Source of the DNA: Saccopteryx bilineata
Taxonomy: Eukaryota; Chordata; Mammalia; Chiroptera; Emballonuridae
NCBI RefSeq assembly: GCF_036850765.1
Contig: NC_089493.1
Location: forward strand, 187,645,140-187,709,139
Direction of reading: 5' to 3'
DNA length: 64,000 bases
Under the pieces are notes generated by a model. It saw only the letters and a list, made by a program, of their open reading frames with translations, was not told where the DNA came from and ran no database searches. Positions within the stretch are counted from its first letter, which is position 1, and the number at the start of each line of letters is the position of its first letter. Positions 46,581-57,837 of this stretch are shown here, in pieces. Position numbers and translations under genes: made by a program.

Positions 46581-47261
46581 TTTTGTTCCCCACTACAAGT
46601 GACTTTTAGAAGTAACTAATCTGTATTTTCTTTTCTAAGTAAGTGATCCTGTTTCTTCCTGCATTCTTAGCCAACAGAGTACCATAGTTACCATTAAGAC
46701 CATTGAGTTATCAATTAACCTTCTCTCAATCTAATGAAGAGTTAATGGGCTAATTGTCCATTTCCTAAATTGAGTCTTTCTGTTTCCTTTCCTATCGGGG
46801 CTCCCTTAAAAGTCTGGGTATTATTCCAGTTATCACGATACCCATAATTTACTTCAGGAAAAGAATACCATAGTTAATTTTGCAGTGAATATATTTTATT
46901 TTTGTGGGGTGAAGATAGAATGCCTGTGTTATTGCTTTGAAAATAGCTGCTTAAGTGGCACAGTGCTTTATGAAGTTGAACACAATTTTTGAATTAACAA
47001 TAAATGAATAAACATTGAAATAATTGGCCTGTCTCTTTAGATGTCTTACTGCTTGCCTTCCTGGTTGTTTGTCTTGATTATTTTCCTTTCAAAAATGAAA
47101 GGTGATAAATCATCAGAATGCATGGATTGATTGACAGAATTTAGATGTCTAAATCATCCTATAAATTAGACATGAGAAAAGCATGCTTTACTGTAATCTA
47201 TAAACATAAACTAATCCTCAGTTGAAATTTTTTGGAGCACTCCAACAAATGTTCCTAGTTG
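46581..47261. other. unannotated AT-rich DNA
   Basis: No gene or repeat recognised between the L1 and the LTR element. Confidence 0.45.
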
Positions 47262-47375
47262 CATCTTGTATGGCCAGTATCCACAGCCACCATCACAGCC
47301 GCCTGGACCATGCAGGTTCACATTGGATTCGGACAGTCAGTAAAGAAACAATGGAGCCAAAAACTGGGGGGCCAT

Positions 47376-47718
47376 TGTTGGGCAGATAAAATATATTATG
47401 TTCACTTTGTTAAAGATGGCGCTGCCCATGTGAAAGCCATAGCCCAGGTGATGTTAATGTGTGTTGGGGGTGGGCTGTGGGCAGGCAGGATCCTTGTAGC
47501 CTGGGGCTTGGTTTTAGACTAAGCCTTTCCCACCCTTTTTGATGTAGGGTGGTGCACTCTCATGAGGAATCCCATTATGCCTCAGATGAGTGACATTGTA
47601 TCAGAGACTTCCTTGTCTGCATATTGGATTAAAGGTTTTGATTTCTGCACTATAAAGTGGGGCAGATCAGAAGCTTGCTCTCTCGGTTCCTGACATTAGC
47701 ATTAGAGAAGATGATGGC
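47376..47718 (+). repeat. inverted, internally deleted part of the second LTR
   Basis: Starts exactly at the LTR 5' terminus (TGTTGGGCAGATAAAATAT) and ends ATGATGGC. It is homologous to the complement of 47823-48424, but about 260 bases shorter; the gap falls near ATTAGCATTAGA. The five bases before it are GCCAT (47371-47375) and its last five are ATGGC (47714-47718), the complement. Confidence 0.75.
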
Positions 47719-48424
47719 TGTAAAGCCAGTTGCTAGAGCCACCATCACAGCCACCTGGCCCATGTAGGTTTGCATTGGATTCGGAAAGTTGGTAAAGAAA
47801 CAATGGAGCCAAAAACTGATGGGCCATCATCTTTAATCCTAGCTTGCACCCAGCAGGCAAGTAAAAACACACACTGGGCTCCAAAACCCACTCACATTCA
47901 GTGCTCACAAAGCTACTGACTTATCTGAGTTTCCTAGAATCAAAGATTTCTAGATCACCAGCCTTATTCACCTCTGTTCCCCATCTCCTTCCTTCTCCCT
48001 GCACAAACTCTGCACAAACTGGCTCCTCACTCAACACTCTGCCATCTTGGCTGCTTCTCCTGGCCTCCTCCACGTGACCTTTCTCTGCTCTTCTCTCTGC
48101 TCTCTCCTGTCTAATGCTAATCTCAGGAACTAAGAAAGCAAGCTCCTGTTCTGCCCCCATTTTATAGTGTAGAAACCAAAACCAATATACAAAATAGGGA
48201 AGTCTCTAATACAAAGTCACCTATCTGAGGCATGATGGGATTGTACCACCCCACATCAAAAAGGGTGGGAAAGGCTTCATCCTAAAACCAAGCCCCAGGC
48301 TACAAGGATCCTGCCTGCCCACAGCCCGCCCCCAACACACATTAATATCACCTGGGCGATGGGCATCCACGTGAGCAGCGCCATCTTTAACAAAGTGAGC
48401 ATAATATATTTTATCTGCCCAACA
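47719..48424 (-). mobile_element. complete LTR (706 bp), antisense
   Basis: Minus reading: TGTTGGGCAG start; TATA-like CTATAAAATGGGGGCAGAAC with following AGCTTGCTTTCTTAGTTCC at about 48120-48165, typical of U3/R. Then a GAGAGAGCAGAGAGAAG segment, a CACGTG E-box-like word, and a poly(A)-signal-like ATTAAAGATGATGG at about 47822-47836. The end is TTACA. No coding capacity. It is a plausible promoter relic; the family is not known to me. Confidence 0.65.
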
Positions 48425-48429
48425 CATCT

Positions 48430-48640
48430 CAAATACGTCTTCCTTTCCTGAACACAGCTTGGACCCCAGCATTCCTTGCTCCGTGTCAGGTAGAAGCCTT
48501 GGTGGCCTCGGTTGCATCACCTTGAGCATCACTTGGCTTGCGTGGGAAATGAGAGCAATGGTCTTATAGTCACTGCAGTCACTGGCATCTACTTTCTTGA
48601 AGATTGGGACGTATATTAAACCTTTCTGGTCCGTAGGCCA
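48430..48640 (-). pseudogene. RTE-like reverse-transcriptase fragment
   Basis: Minus-strand frame reads LIYVPIFKKVDASDCSDYKT, IALISHASQVMLKVMQ and, after changes, a GSKLCSGKEDVFEM remnant of the QAGFRKGRG motif. This order (PIPKK, DC.NYRTIAL, HASKVMLK, QAGFRKGRG) is that of RTE/BovB reverse transcriptase fingers. The LTR element inserted at its 3' side. Only about 70 codons survive. The 19290-19866 relic is the C-terminal part of a related element, in the opposite orientation, 29 kb away. Confidence 0.75.
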
Positions 48641-51600
48641 TTGTTACATCCATACACATAGTACAGAGGTTACAGTTATACAAATAACATGGATATCCAG
48701 CAACTAATATGTTTTATTAGGAACTTTAATATTTACATAACAACACTTAGATTAGTTCTAGATGACATCGCTCTAGTTCTTTAATAGATAACAAAACTTC
48801 ACAGAATGTGTTTTCTTCTCTGAATAAAGAGACATCCTCAATCTCAATAGATTTGGGGATGTGCTGGTGTGTACAGCTTGCGTGGCACACCTGGGCTTTG
48901 CTAACTGGCTCCATTCTGAGTTCGTGTCTTTTCTTCCAGCAAGGTGAATTAGTGAAATAGATTTTGTGCATACTGCGCGGGGGTTCATCCTGGGCCCATC
49001 AATCATGTGTGAGGGACTTTGTATATGTTTTCTATAAAGATGCTTTCAGGTGGTAATTCAGCCAATCACCCTCTCCTGTCTGACAGTTACCGTTCTGTGG
49101 CTTAAATTACTCCTACCCAAATGCTGGCTTCAGATACCACGCCCATCTCCAAGAACAACCTCATTGCTCAGTCCAGTCTCCCAGCAGAGAAAAAGGGAAT
49201 CTGGCTGTGCGATTTTCCTGTTACCACTTCCTGAGTCCATCCCTCATCGCTGAGGTACTAAGTTTGACAACTGCGTTATTTTTTGCATGGTGAAAAAAAA
49301 TTTTTTCTTTCAATCTTCCAAATCTGAGGTATAATTTCAAAGTATATAATTTTATTTTATATAGCGCAACCCCACAGGCATGAATTTAATTAGCCTTTCT
49401 AAAGGGAGTAACTTCAGATTGCTTGTTTGTTTCGAGTATAACGGGAAGGCTATGGACATTGAATCCCCAGAGTTCTGAGATGCACATTAATTCTCCACTA
49501 CAGGATATGTTCAAACACATAACCAACAAACACACACAAGGAAAGGGTGTTTAGAACTTGTATTCACTTCTAACAATTTGACAACCAACCAGTCGGAGTT
49601 TAGGTTATTATTCCAAACATCTCAGATATCTACATCATCCATTTTGCTTTTTCATATGAAGGAGAGAAATAATTATGAAACACATTTTTTGTTGTTGTTT
49701 TCAAAAGTACCACAGAAATGGTGACATGAATTTAAAGTGCAAATAATTGTTTCAGCCACCAACCAAAGATAGGTTGGTTGTCGAATGGCCAGGGGCCAAC
49801 TTGGAACTGACATGTATCCAGAGAGTGTTTCGGCATTCCTGAGAGTTTAGGTATGCATGTGGAGGTTATTTTTCTTGGTTATTGATTTGTTGCAAGACAA
49901 ATGTATTACCATACTTGCTACCTCAATATAATAATTATGTCTCCTCCTCTCTTTTTCTCTCCTGTTGAACAAGACTTAGATAGCAGTGGAGTCAGTCGGT
50001 TGAGGCAGAAAAGGTATTCAAACACTGAAGAGATTCATAGTCTGAGTAGAAGACTTGTCAGAATAGGAAAGTGGGTTTAAAGAATAATTAATCAAAGCCA
50101 TGAAGAAGGCAGGTCCATATTCAGAAGAGCCTTTTCAAAGGACAATCAGGATCTCAATATTTTTTTAGTCAAGAGCTCAATGAGAGTTAGCTCCTATAGT
50201 ATATATAGGAGAGGTCCAAATAGCAAGGAGATCTAAGAAGAGAGTTGTCAGATGCGGTGAAGAGAGAGTAGGTGGCAAGAACTGAATTTCTCTGCTGCAA
50301 ATGAGGGATAGTAATGGCCAAAGCATAATACTTTTATCAGTGAAAAAATTATACAACTACATGATCATATTCCTCCCTAATGCTGCAATAACTTGATATC
50401 TATAACTATAACAAAGATATAAAAATATACATGATATTGGTGTGTTTGTGTGTATCCTATCTCTGTATAGCAAACTTTAGATGGGAAAGCAATACGTACA
50501 CGTTGCTGTTGTCTTTGATGGGAGAGGTCCGGTGCATTATAACAGTGTTTCTCTAAATCTAGATGCTTCTTGTCTACTTTATAGCCCCCAACTGAGACTA
50601 GAATGGCAAGTGCCTCTTCTCCAGGGTGAATTGAACAAAAGGTGATGCACATGGAAATACAGATTTCTCTGCTCCTAGGTATCAGTGAGGGGAAGGGGCG
50701 TGATAGGGACTAAAGGGCTTCGTTATCCTGCTCCTTTTTATCCCTAGTTTTTATTCCTTCTTCTCTGACCAGGCTTTTTTCAGGGTATCCATCTCAGACG
50801 CCAAACTGGGGTATCAAGTTGGTTCTAGTCTAGAGATACCTCAGTCCTCAGTTTTTCTAAATGTGATAGGTGTTGACTCACTTATTCTACTCGTAGGTCC
50901 TGGATATCCAGATGGTAGTTTTGAAAGGAATAATTGCTGAAACACTAAGGGCAGATAAAAACATATATCATCTGATATATATATTATATATATATATAAC
51001 TTTATGGTAGCTAGACTCTTCCCTCTAATTTCTCCAGTGTCTCATCACAGGCCACTTAGCTTGATTCCTTTTACGGAGAGTCTGGCTTTTTGTGACTTCT
51101 CGTTCTTCTAAATTCACGCGAGATGATTTGCTCCATAAGATGATTGTTGTGTGAACCTGAAATAAATTTTAGTCATACCAGTTTTTCAGAACCAGAATAC
51201 CTCTGAGTGCCTGCATTGAGGAATGGTCTCTGCAAACACTTCCAACTTCTTAGTGGAAAACTGGGTCACTCCACAGAACAGCTCGGGATAGATCCTGAGC
51301 ATAAGAGGGATCTAACTTCATAGCTTCCCCCCCCCCCCATAGAACCCCAGGTGGCCAGCCTCTCAGATTCCCCACGGTGATGAGTCATTCCCCCCAGGTG
51401 GCGCACTACCAAAGGGTTGGCCCTTTTCTCCAGATCCCTTGACTGTAATTTTTTCCTTTCATATGTGACACTTCCAGTCTCGGAACAATACCGCAAGTAA
51501 TTTCTAACACAATTTCTCATCTTCTATCTAAAGCAAGTTCTTTGTTCTGAGAATGGAAACCCGGCTCAGTTTGAATTCATAGTTTTCACTAAAGACAAAA

Positions 51601-52840
51601 AAAAAAAAAAAATCCTTTTTTTCCCAAAGCTTTCTTAGTCTCTGCCACCTCCATGACAATTAAACTGCTCGAGTGTATCGGACTAGGTTGCTTCTTTCTC
51701 TTTATTCCCTTCGGGTTTGTTCTCATCTAATCAAGAAAAATCTTCAAGATAAAGTTTGACCGTCAGTATCCTTATAAGAAAACTTCTACTCAAAGTCTTT
51801 GAAGAAGGATTGACTGTCCCCATCTAGCAAAGAATTTTTTTTTCTATTATATGTATATATAAGTATATATATACATATTTGTTTTATTACTTTGGGGTGT
51901 TTTTTATTTTTTAGTTCTGTTGGTTTTTCATGTTTATTATTTGGGAGGTTATAGAAGAAAATACTAATAGTTTCAAAGGGCTTATTTCCTAGCAGTTCTT
52001 GAGAGATGCATGCAGAAATGAGAGTGTCTATGTGAAACTTTAAAAAGAGATCCCTTTGAGTTAAACCTATTAGTTCCTTAAGTTGTCATGGGAAAAAAAA
52101 ATCTGTCAAATTATTTTTGACATTCTATACAGTTTACTTTTATAATTAGTGCTGCTATATTCAGGTTGCTGAATTAGGTCCATTTCTGAGTATTTTATTC
52201 TTACAGAAACATGAGCGATTACAGTGGATATGGGCTAGGAAGAAGAATTATAATTGGATAAAAAATTTAAAAGAGTGAATTAATTATTGGGAACTATAAT
52301 TAATCAGGGTTATTCTTCTCAAAGTTAGCACTTTAAAATGTATTTTACAGGTAATATAAAATGCCTCACTTAGTTAAAACCTTTGGTAATGGTGACAATA
52401 CCACCTTATCACAAAGGCGGGAGAAATCCCTTCTACATAAAATCCCTGTTTTGTTTAATTTTGTTACCTTCACTCTATCATCAATCCAGTGGTCACCCAG
52501 AAGAACAGAAGGCTGAATAATTAGGTTTGGAGTATTGCTACTTGCGTATGGAAATTTGAAGAGCTGGGTCACAAGTGACATTGGTTTTAGCACTGTTACA
52601 CCAATTCCTAATGGACATCTGTCCACTTACTCAGAGCTTTCACCTTACATTTCAGCCTACCTGTCAAGCATGTGTTCAAGAGGGACCCTCTAGTGAGGTG
52701 GCCAGGTTGTTTTAAACAGACTTACATTTCAGAAATTAAAATCTCTTTTTTTAGATTTTATATTATGGAAATTGCACATATACATAAAATTAGACTAAGT
52801 ATGTGTGGTGGCTGAGGGTATATAGGAAATCTCCATACAA
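48641..52840. other. unannotated DNA
   Basis: No gene or confident repeat over 4.2 kb. There is a TA-rich run at 50977-50998, a C-run at 51329-51339, an A-run at 51597-51612 and an AT/TA-rich stretch at 51845-51880. Minus-strand frames at 48747-49006 are unsupported. Confidence 0.4.
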
Positions 52841-52851
52841 AAAAGTTTGGT

Positions 52852-53201
52852 GTCCTGGCCGGTTGGCTCGCTCCATGTGTGGAAGTCCCGGGTTCAATTC
52901 CCAACCAGGGCACACAGGAGAAGCACCCATCTGCTTCTCTACCCTTCCCCCTCTCCTTCCTCTCTGTCTCTCTCTTCCCCTCCCACAGCCAGGGCTCCAT
53001 TGGAACAAAACTGGCCGGGGAGCTGAGGATGGCTCCATGGCCTCCACCTCAGGAACTAGAATGACTTCAGCCGCAGCGGAGCAACACTCCAGATGGGCAG
53101 AGCATCGCCCCCTGGTGGGCATGCTGGGTGGATCCCGGTCAGGCGCATGTGGGAGTCTGTCTGACTGCCTCCCAGCTTCTAACTTTGGAAAAATACAAAA
53201 A
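52852..53201 (+). mobile_element. SINE type A, sense, with a deletion in the tRNA region
   Basis: GTCCTGGCCGGTTGGCTCGC head lacks about 20 bases of the usual box A region, then CATGTGTGGAAGTCCCGGGT, box B GGTTCAATTCCC, CACACAGGAGAAGCACCCAT and a long CT tract. It ends GACTGCCTCCCAGCTTCTAA and an A-rich tail. The CTCF-like core at 53106-53120 is intact. The missing box A would weaken pol III transcription. Confidence 0.93.
53106..53120 (-). promoter_or_regulatory. CTCF-like core motif inside SINE A
   Basis: CGCCCCCTGGTGGGC, identical to the copy at 3792-3806. Confidence 0.5.
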
Positions 53202-53379
53202 AAGAAAAGTTTCCTGTGCACATGTGTAATTTTTTTATAACTGACATTGTCAGTATTACAACATACATTTTGTACAATTAATATACTTTAATTAAATAGA
53301 TGAAGCTACTTTAAAAGAGTTCACAATGTTGTAAATATTTTTACGACATGTGACAATATTGTACAAATTCTTTTTCAGT

Positions 53380-53690
53380 ATCTGAATTGTACAGTTTTAT
53401 TATCATGTATTTAATCATTTTCATTTTTGTTGAGCCTTTATATTGGTTCAAATATCCTAACAGATGTAAGCAATATTGGATTTACCATCACTATCAGTAC
53501 ATATTATACTCAACTTTATTTCCTTTAAATAAATTATTAGATATATAATTGCTAAGTCAAAATATATTTGCATTCACAGACTTTTGATGTTGCATACCAG
53601 TTATCTTTCAAACTGTAAAGCAGTGTACACTCCCATCAGACTTGCATAATAGCACCCCATTGTCTTAAAAGTTTTATATATTAATTAGAG
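53380..53690 (-). mobile_element. ancient L1 (L1M-type) 3' fragment, antisense
   Basis: Order of the antisense L1 3' end: TTGAGCCTTTATATTGGTTC, TAAATAAATTATTAGATATA, AATTGCTAAGTCAAAATATA, AGTTATCTTTCAAACTGTAA, GTGTACACTCCCATCAGAC, TAGCACCCCATTG. Strongly diverged. Confidence 0.75.
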
Positions 53691-54080
53691 AATTGTTTGT
53701 GGCCACTAGTAAAAGAACCAAAGTTACAGTGGCTTCTTTTACTCATAAACAAACAAAACAAAATTCTGATGGGCACTTTAGAAATATATGGTAGTTTCTC
53801 ATCCACATATTAATGATCCTTCTATCAATCTGCTTTGCTCTTTTCAGAATATAGCTTTGCTATTTAAATTTGCCTGTGTAGCACACACAATATGGCTACT
53901 ATAGCTCCAGCCGTCATCTCTCCATCCACCTTGATGAGTCAATATGAAAGAAGGAAAACAGGTTTGTAAAACTGCAAAAACCTGCCACCTGAAAAAATCC
54001 TCCTCAAAGATTTCTTCCTAGGCAACCCCACCAAAGAGTTGTTTACATATCACTGATCACCCTTATTTTTACAGGATGTT
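53691..54080. other. unannotated DNA
   Basis: No recognised feature. Confidence 0.45.
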
Positions 54081-54095
54081 TGGAAATATCATAGA

Positions 54096-54442
54096 TATGT
54101 TTTTTAATTTAGTCAGAAGAGGGAGGACAGAGACAGACTCCCACATGCACCCCAACCGGGATCCACCTGGCATGCCCACTAGGGGGCGATGCTCTATTTG
54201 GGGCCCTTGCTCCATATGCTACTGAACGCATTTTTTAGTATCTGAGGCAGAGACCATGGAGCCATCCTTAGCAGCCGAGGCCAACTTGCTCTAATTGAGC
54301 CTTGGCGGCAGGAAGGGTGGAGAAGAGTGAGAGGTGGAGAGGAGGAGAAGCAGATGGGTATTCCCACTAAGTGCACTGAATTGAACCTGGGATATCCACA
54401 TGCCAGGCCAATGCTCTACCACTGAGCCAATCCGCCAGGGCC
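54096..54442 (-). mobile_element. SINE type A, antisense
   Basis: Complement of SINE A: GACAGACTCCCACATGCACC, GGGATCCACCTGGCATGC, GGAGAAGCAGATGGGTATTC, head complement CCAATCCGCCAGGGCC at the right. Flanks share TGGAAATA. A CTCF-like core lies at 54176-54188. Confidence 0.92.
54176..54188 (+). promoter_or_regulatory. CTCF-like core motif inside SINE A
   Basis: CCACTAGGGGGCG fits the CTCF core consensus exactly. Confidence 0.5.
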
Positions 54443-54528
54443 TGGAAATACAGTTTTTAGCTGGATGTGTTGCTGCTTCTGGCAATATAGGTATGCCATT
54501 GGAAAGAAGTAGTAGGAAGTTGATATGA

Positions 54529-54652
54529 ATAAAGAATCAGCAGCTTCGGTCAAAACATTGTATGTAGATGTATATATACACACACATATAAAAATATATG
54601 TGCACATATTTATACACATATAATGTTTTGACTGAAGCTACTAATTATTTAT
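54529..54652. repeat. long imperfect palindrome (possible MITE)
   Basis: Arms pair from 54529 with 54652 inwards. AGCTTCGGTCAAAACATTGT at 54542-54561 faces its complement ending AGCTTCAG at 54639. About 50 bases per arm match with roughly 10% mismatches, and the centre is TA/CA-rich. No target duplication is certain; it lies right of a SINE A copy. Confidence 0.75.
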
Positions 54653-55442
54653 ATTTATATTATAAATATACCTACATACATTTAAGTCATTATCAGTAGT
54701 TCTAATTTATTTTTGTTTACTTTCTAATCAAGAATTTTCAATAGTTTATAACTATTTAGGCAAGTTTGAAAAGACTAAGAAATACAGTAAATTTAGGCCA
54801 CAGAAACAGTTTTCTAAAGTAAGAAGAATTGAGTATCCAGTGAGTACATACAAAGATAAATTATAAGGATGTTGTATATATATAAATGGTACATGCATAT
54901 CTAGATTAATTATCAAATGTTCCTTTATTTTCTCTGCTGAAGAAGAAGACCAATTTATCTATTGAGCAATCAAGAAAATGAGATTTTTTTTTTTTTTAGT
55001 ATTTTGACAAATCACCCAGAGAAATGAACTGGAAGTCATGATTGAAAAGGATAAATGATCTTTCAAATTACAAAGTCACTTGTGGCAGGTTCCCTAATAG
55101 TTTAATCTACTCTTACAGCACCTCTCATTATGGCTTTTAATAATAAAATATCCCTGAAGGTAATTACACCTTCCAGGTGGTTTCTTTGAGCCCTACCTCT
55201 GATACCTCTGATAAACCTTCTGTTAAACACCGTAAAATATAACATAGACCACACACAAACTGTGATGATGTTTTTGTCAACATTGTTAATTGGGAGATTG
55301 TCTACATAGTTGGGCTACATGAGATACCTTTGTTTGATAAAATATTTTTTATGGAAAAATAAAGTCAGAAATGAAGCAAAACAAAATAGTACTTGGATAG
55401 GAAGTTCTGGAATGTATCAGTAAGATCAGGTGTCATGTTTTA
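54653..55442. other. unannotated AT-rich DNA
   Basis: No recognised feature apart from a T-run near 54986. Confidence 0.45.
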
Positions 55443-55450
55443 CCCTAGAC

Positions 55451-55607
55451 CTGTGATGGTGAACCTTTTTATAAAAACCGCGGCACCATTTGGTTGCTCC
55501 GCTACAGCCCACCATGAAAACTGGAACGCCCACTAGTGGATGAGAGGGACCAGGTTGACCAGCACTGCAAAAGTGGGTGGTTTTTATAAAAAGGTTTGCC
55601 ATCACGG
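55451..55607. mobile_element. short hAT MITE (157 bp) with perfect 8-bp duplication
   Basis: Inverted ends CTGTGATGGTGAACCTTTTT and CCGTGATGGCAAACCTTTTT (complement) extend to 29 bases with three differences, including TATAAAAACC. CCCTAGAC is identical at 55443-55450 and 55608-55615. Too short to encode a protein. Confidence 0.93.
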
Positions 55608-55615
55608 CCCTAGAC

Positions 55616-57458
55616 ATATGGGTAAATCATTGAATCCTTCAGTGTTTAATTTTCTCTAAAGAAAACAGATATATAAAAGGAATACCTGATGCATACTATT
55701 GGTAAGAATATTGGGGGGGGGTGGTGGTAAGAGATACAAAAGTACTTTGTGCATAATAAAGCTCTATTCAAACTTAAAGTGATACTGTAAGCATTATATT
55801 AGCAAAATACTTATAAAAGGAGAATCATTTTCCACACCTTATTTGTTTTCCGGGAGATAAAACACAAAACAATATAGTTTTAGCTGTTATTGATTTTATA
55901 AGTAAATTTGCATAAAGCCTCAAAAAATTATGGGTCCTCCATGAGCTGCAAAAGAGGCAGAGAAATATGAAGAAATGGTTTACTTTAAATTCTCTCCGAG
56001 ACACTGGGGTTCAATTTTAGGAATCTGTAGGTAGATTATAAGGTTTTTCACAAAATATGCTATATTTCAAGAATGTGTAATCATTTAACGAACAATACAA
56101 TATTATCTTAAAAACACTCAAAACTATAGAAATATGCAACATATTGAGGTTTTTCACTTAGTAATTTAAACTACCTTCATTTGATTTCAGACTTGGGTAA
56201 CTGGTTTCAGCAATAATTTTCAAGATTCGGCCTTGAATTGCAAATCAGAGCATATAGTGTTTGTGCGCCCCCCCCCCCCCCCGGCCGCTCGTCCACTCGT
56301 GGACTGTGAAGCTTTCTCAGTGATCATCCGGTGATTTACACATTAGCTTCCCCCAGCCCTGTCGCAATCCAGTTCCAATGAGGAAACCAGGAGCCCCACT
56401 GGGCGTTTCACAGGCGAATTTAAGATAAGCCACGATTATGCAGATGTTAAAGAACTAAATCCACACTGATGCAATCCAGAATTAGAAACTGCAGGATGTA
56501 GCCGCCACCTGTGAGCTGGGGGAACAAAGAAAGTGGTTGGTGTTATGAAGACAAGGACAGTTGGAAGCAGGGCTCCTCCAAACTGGGACTCAGATGTGTG
56601 AGAGAACTACCCACCTGGTGCTATTTCCTCAGCGTCCTGTAGGGTCAGACCTTGAGGGAGGAGAAGGGGGCTACCCAGACAGTGCTGGTGTCTCTGGGAC
56701 ACGTGATGAGATTGGTTCGGGGAGCTTGTGAAAAAACTGGAGGCTGGGGACCAGTCTGTTACTGCATGACCAAGAGTAACTTGTCAGAAAGTTAGGGATC
56801 CCTGCCCTTACTATTGGTGCAAGAAAATAAGACGTATTATTTGAGCTGTAACTGTCTTCCCCTCTGTTCTTGCTCCCCCATTGCAGTTAAAACAAGGCGT
56901 TTGCCAGCAGGGTTCCAGAATCTGTTGCAATACCAAATGAGAAGAATAGAGGGAAGCAGAAATGACTTTCAGAGTGTTCGGAGAGAAAGAGAAAATGCCC
57001 CTAGAAAGATACACTCCAACTACAAATTAAAGTGGAATAGGGAAAGTACCAGCCAATTGGAGTAGAGAAGGGAGACTTGAGATTTGAGATTTCAGGGTCC
57101 AAGGATTTGAGAACCGACAGGAGATAAGAAGGTGTTAGACATTGGAAGGAAGGGTTTTCAGAAAGACGGAGATTTTTTGTGTGTGAGATGCAAATAAGAG
57201 CGGGAGCTTATTTTTTAGTTGATCTGGTCTGCTCCTCCGATGCGGGGATTGAGCCGTGCAGGTGTCAGCATTTCTTAAGTTTGCACAGAGTAGCCTAGGA
57301 TTCCATGGCAAAGACCTTTATTCCTCCTTATGTAATGTTTACAGGGTATTTCACATTTATATCAACCACAGGCAGAAGGCTACCCAAATGAAACCCCTTC
57401 TTCATGTTAGGAAAAAGGAAATGACGTCATGGAACAGAAAAGGTAATGTTCACTCATC
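55616..57458. other. unannotated DNA
   Basis: No gene or repeat recognised. A C-run at 56267-56282 and a moderately GC-rich stretch at 56280-56760 stand out. Short frames are unsupported. Confidence 0.45.
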
Positions 57459-57476
57459 AAAAATAAAACATTATTA

Positions 57477-57820
57477 TTGTTATTATTTTTTTAATTTTTT
57501 ATTTTTTTACAGAGAGAGAGAGTCAGAGAAAGGGATAGACAGGGCAGACAGGAACGGAGAGAGATGAGAGGCATCAATCATCAGTTATTCGTTTCGACAC
57601 CTTAGTTGTTTATTGATTGCTTTCTCATATGTGCCTTGATCGTGGGCCTTCAGCAGATGGAGTAACCCTTTGCTCAAGCCAGCAACCTTGGGTCCAAGCT
57701 GGTGAGCTTTTGCTCAAACCAGAGGAGCCCGCGCTCAAGCTGGCAACCTCAGGGTCTCGAACCTGGGTCTTCCGCATCCCAGTCTGATGCTCCATCCACT
57801 GCACCACTGCCTGGTCAGGC
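57477..57820 (-). mobile_element. SINE type B, antisense
   Basis: Right end is the complement of GCCTGACCAGGCAGTGGTGC. Body: complement of GGGTCTCGAACCTGGGTC, CCTTGGGTCCAAGCTGGTGA and CTCATATGTGCCTTGATC. The left T-rich tail follows. Duplication (A)5TAAAACATTATTA at 57459-57476 pairs with the stretch at 57821-57839. Confidence 0.93.
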
Positions 57821-57837
57821 AAAAAATAAAACATAAT

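Larger units (their letters stand above)
47267..48424 (-). mobile_element. rearranged two-LTR endogenous retrovirus-like insertion (no internal genes)
   Basis: Bounded by the 5-bp duplication CATCT (47262-47266 and 48425-48429). In the minus reading the outer ends are TGTTGGGCAG at 48424 and TACA at 47267, the TG...CA form of LTRs. It consists of one complete LTR (47719-48424) and a second LTR split in two: its 3' 109 bases in the expected orientation (47267-47375), and the rest inverted and shortened (47376-47718). No gag, pol or env region lies between. See the finding for the joint structure. Confidence 0.72.

Noticed and set aside
47376..48424. simple nested insertion of one LTR element into another
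   Set aside because: A nested element would be flanked by GCCAT in direct orientation and followed by the rest of the target LTR. Instead the 5 bases are inverted and the next LTR starts at its own terminus.
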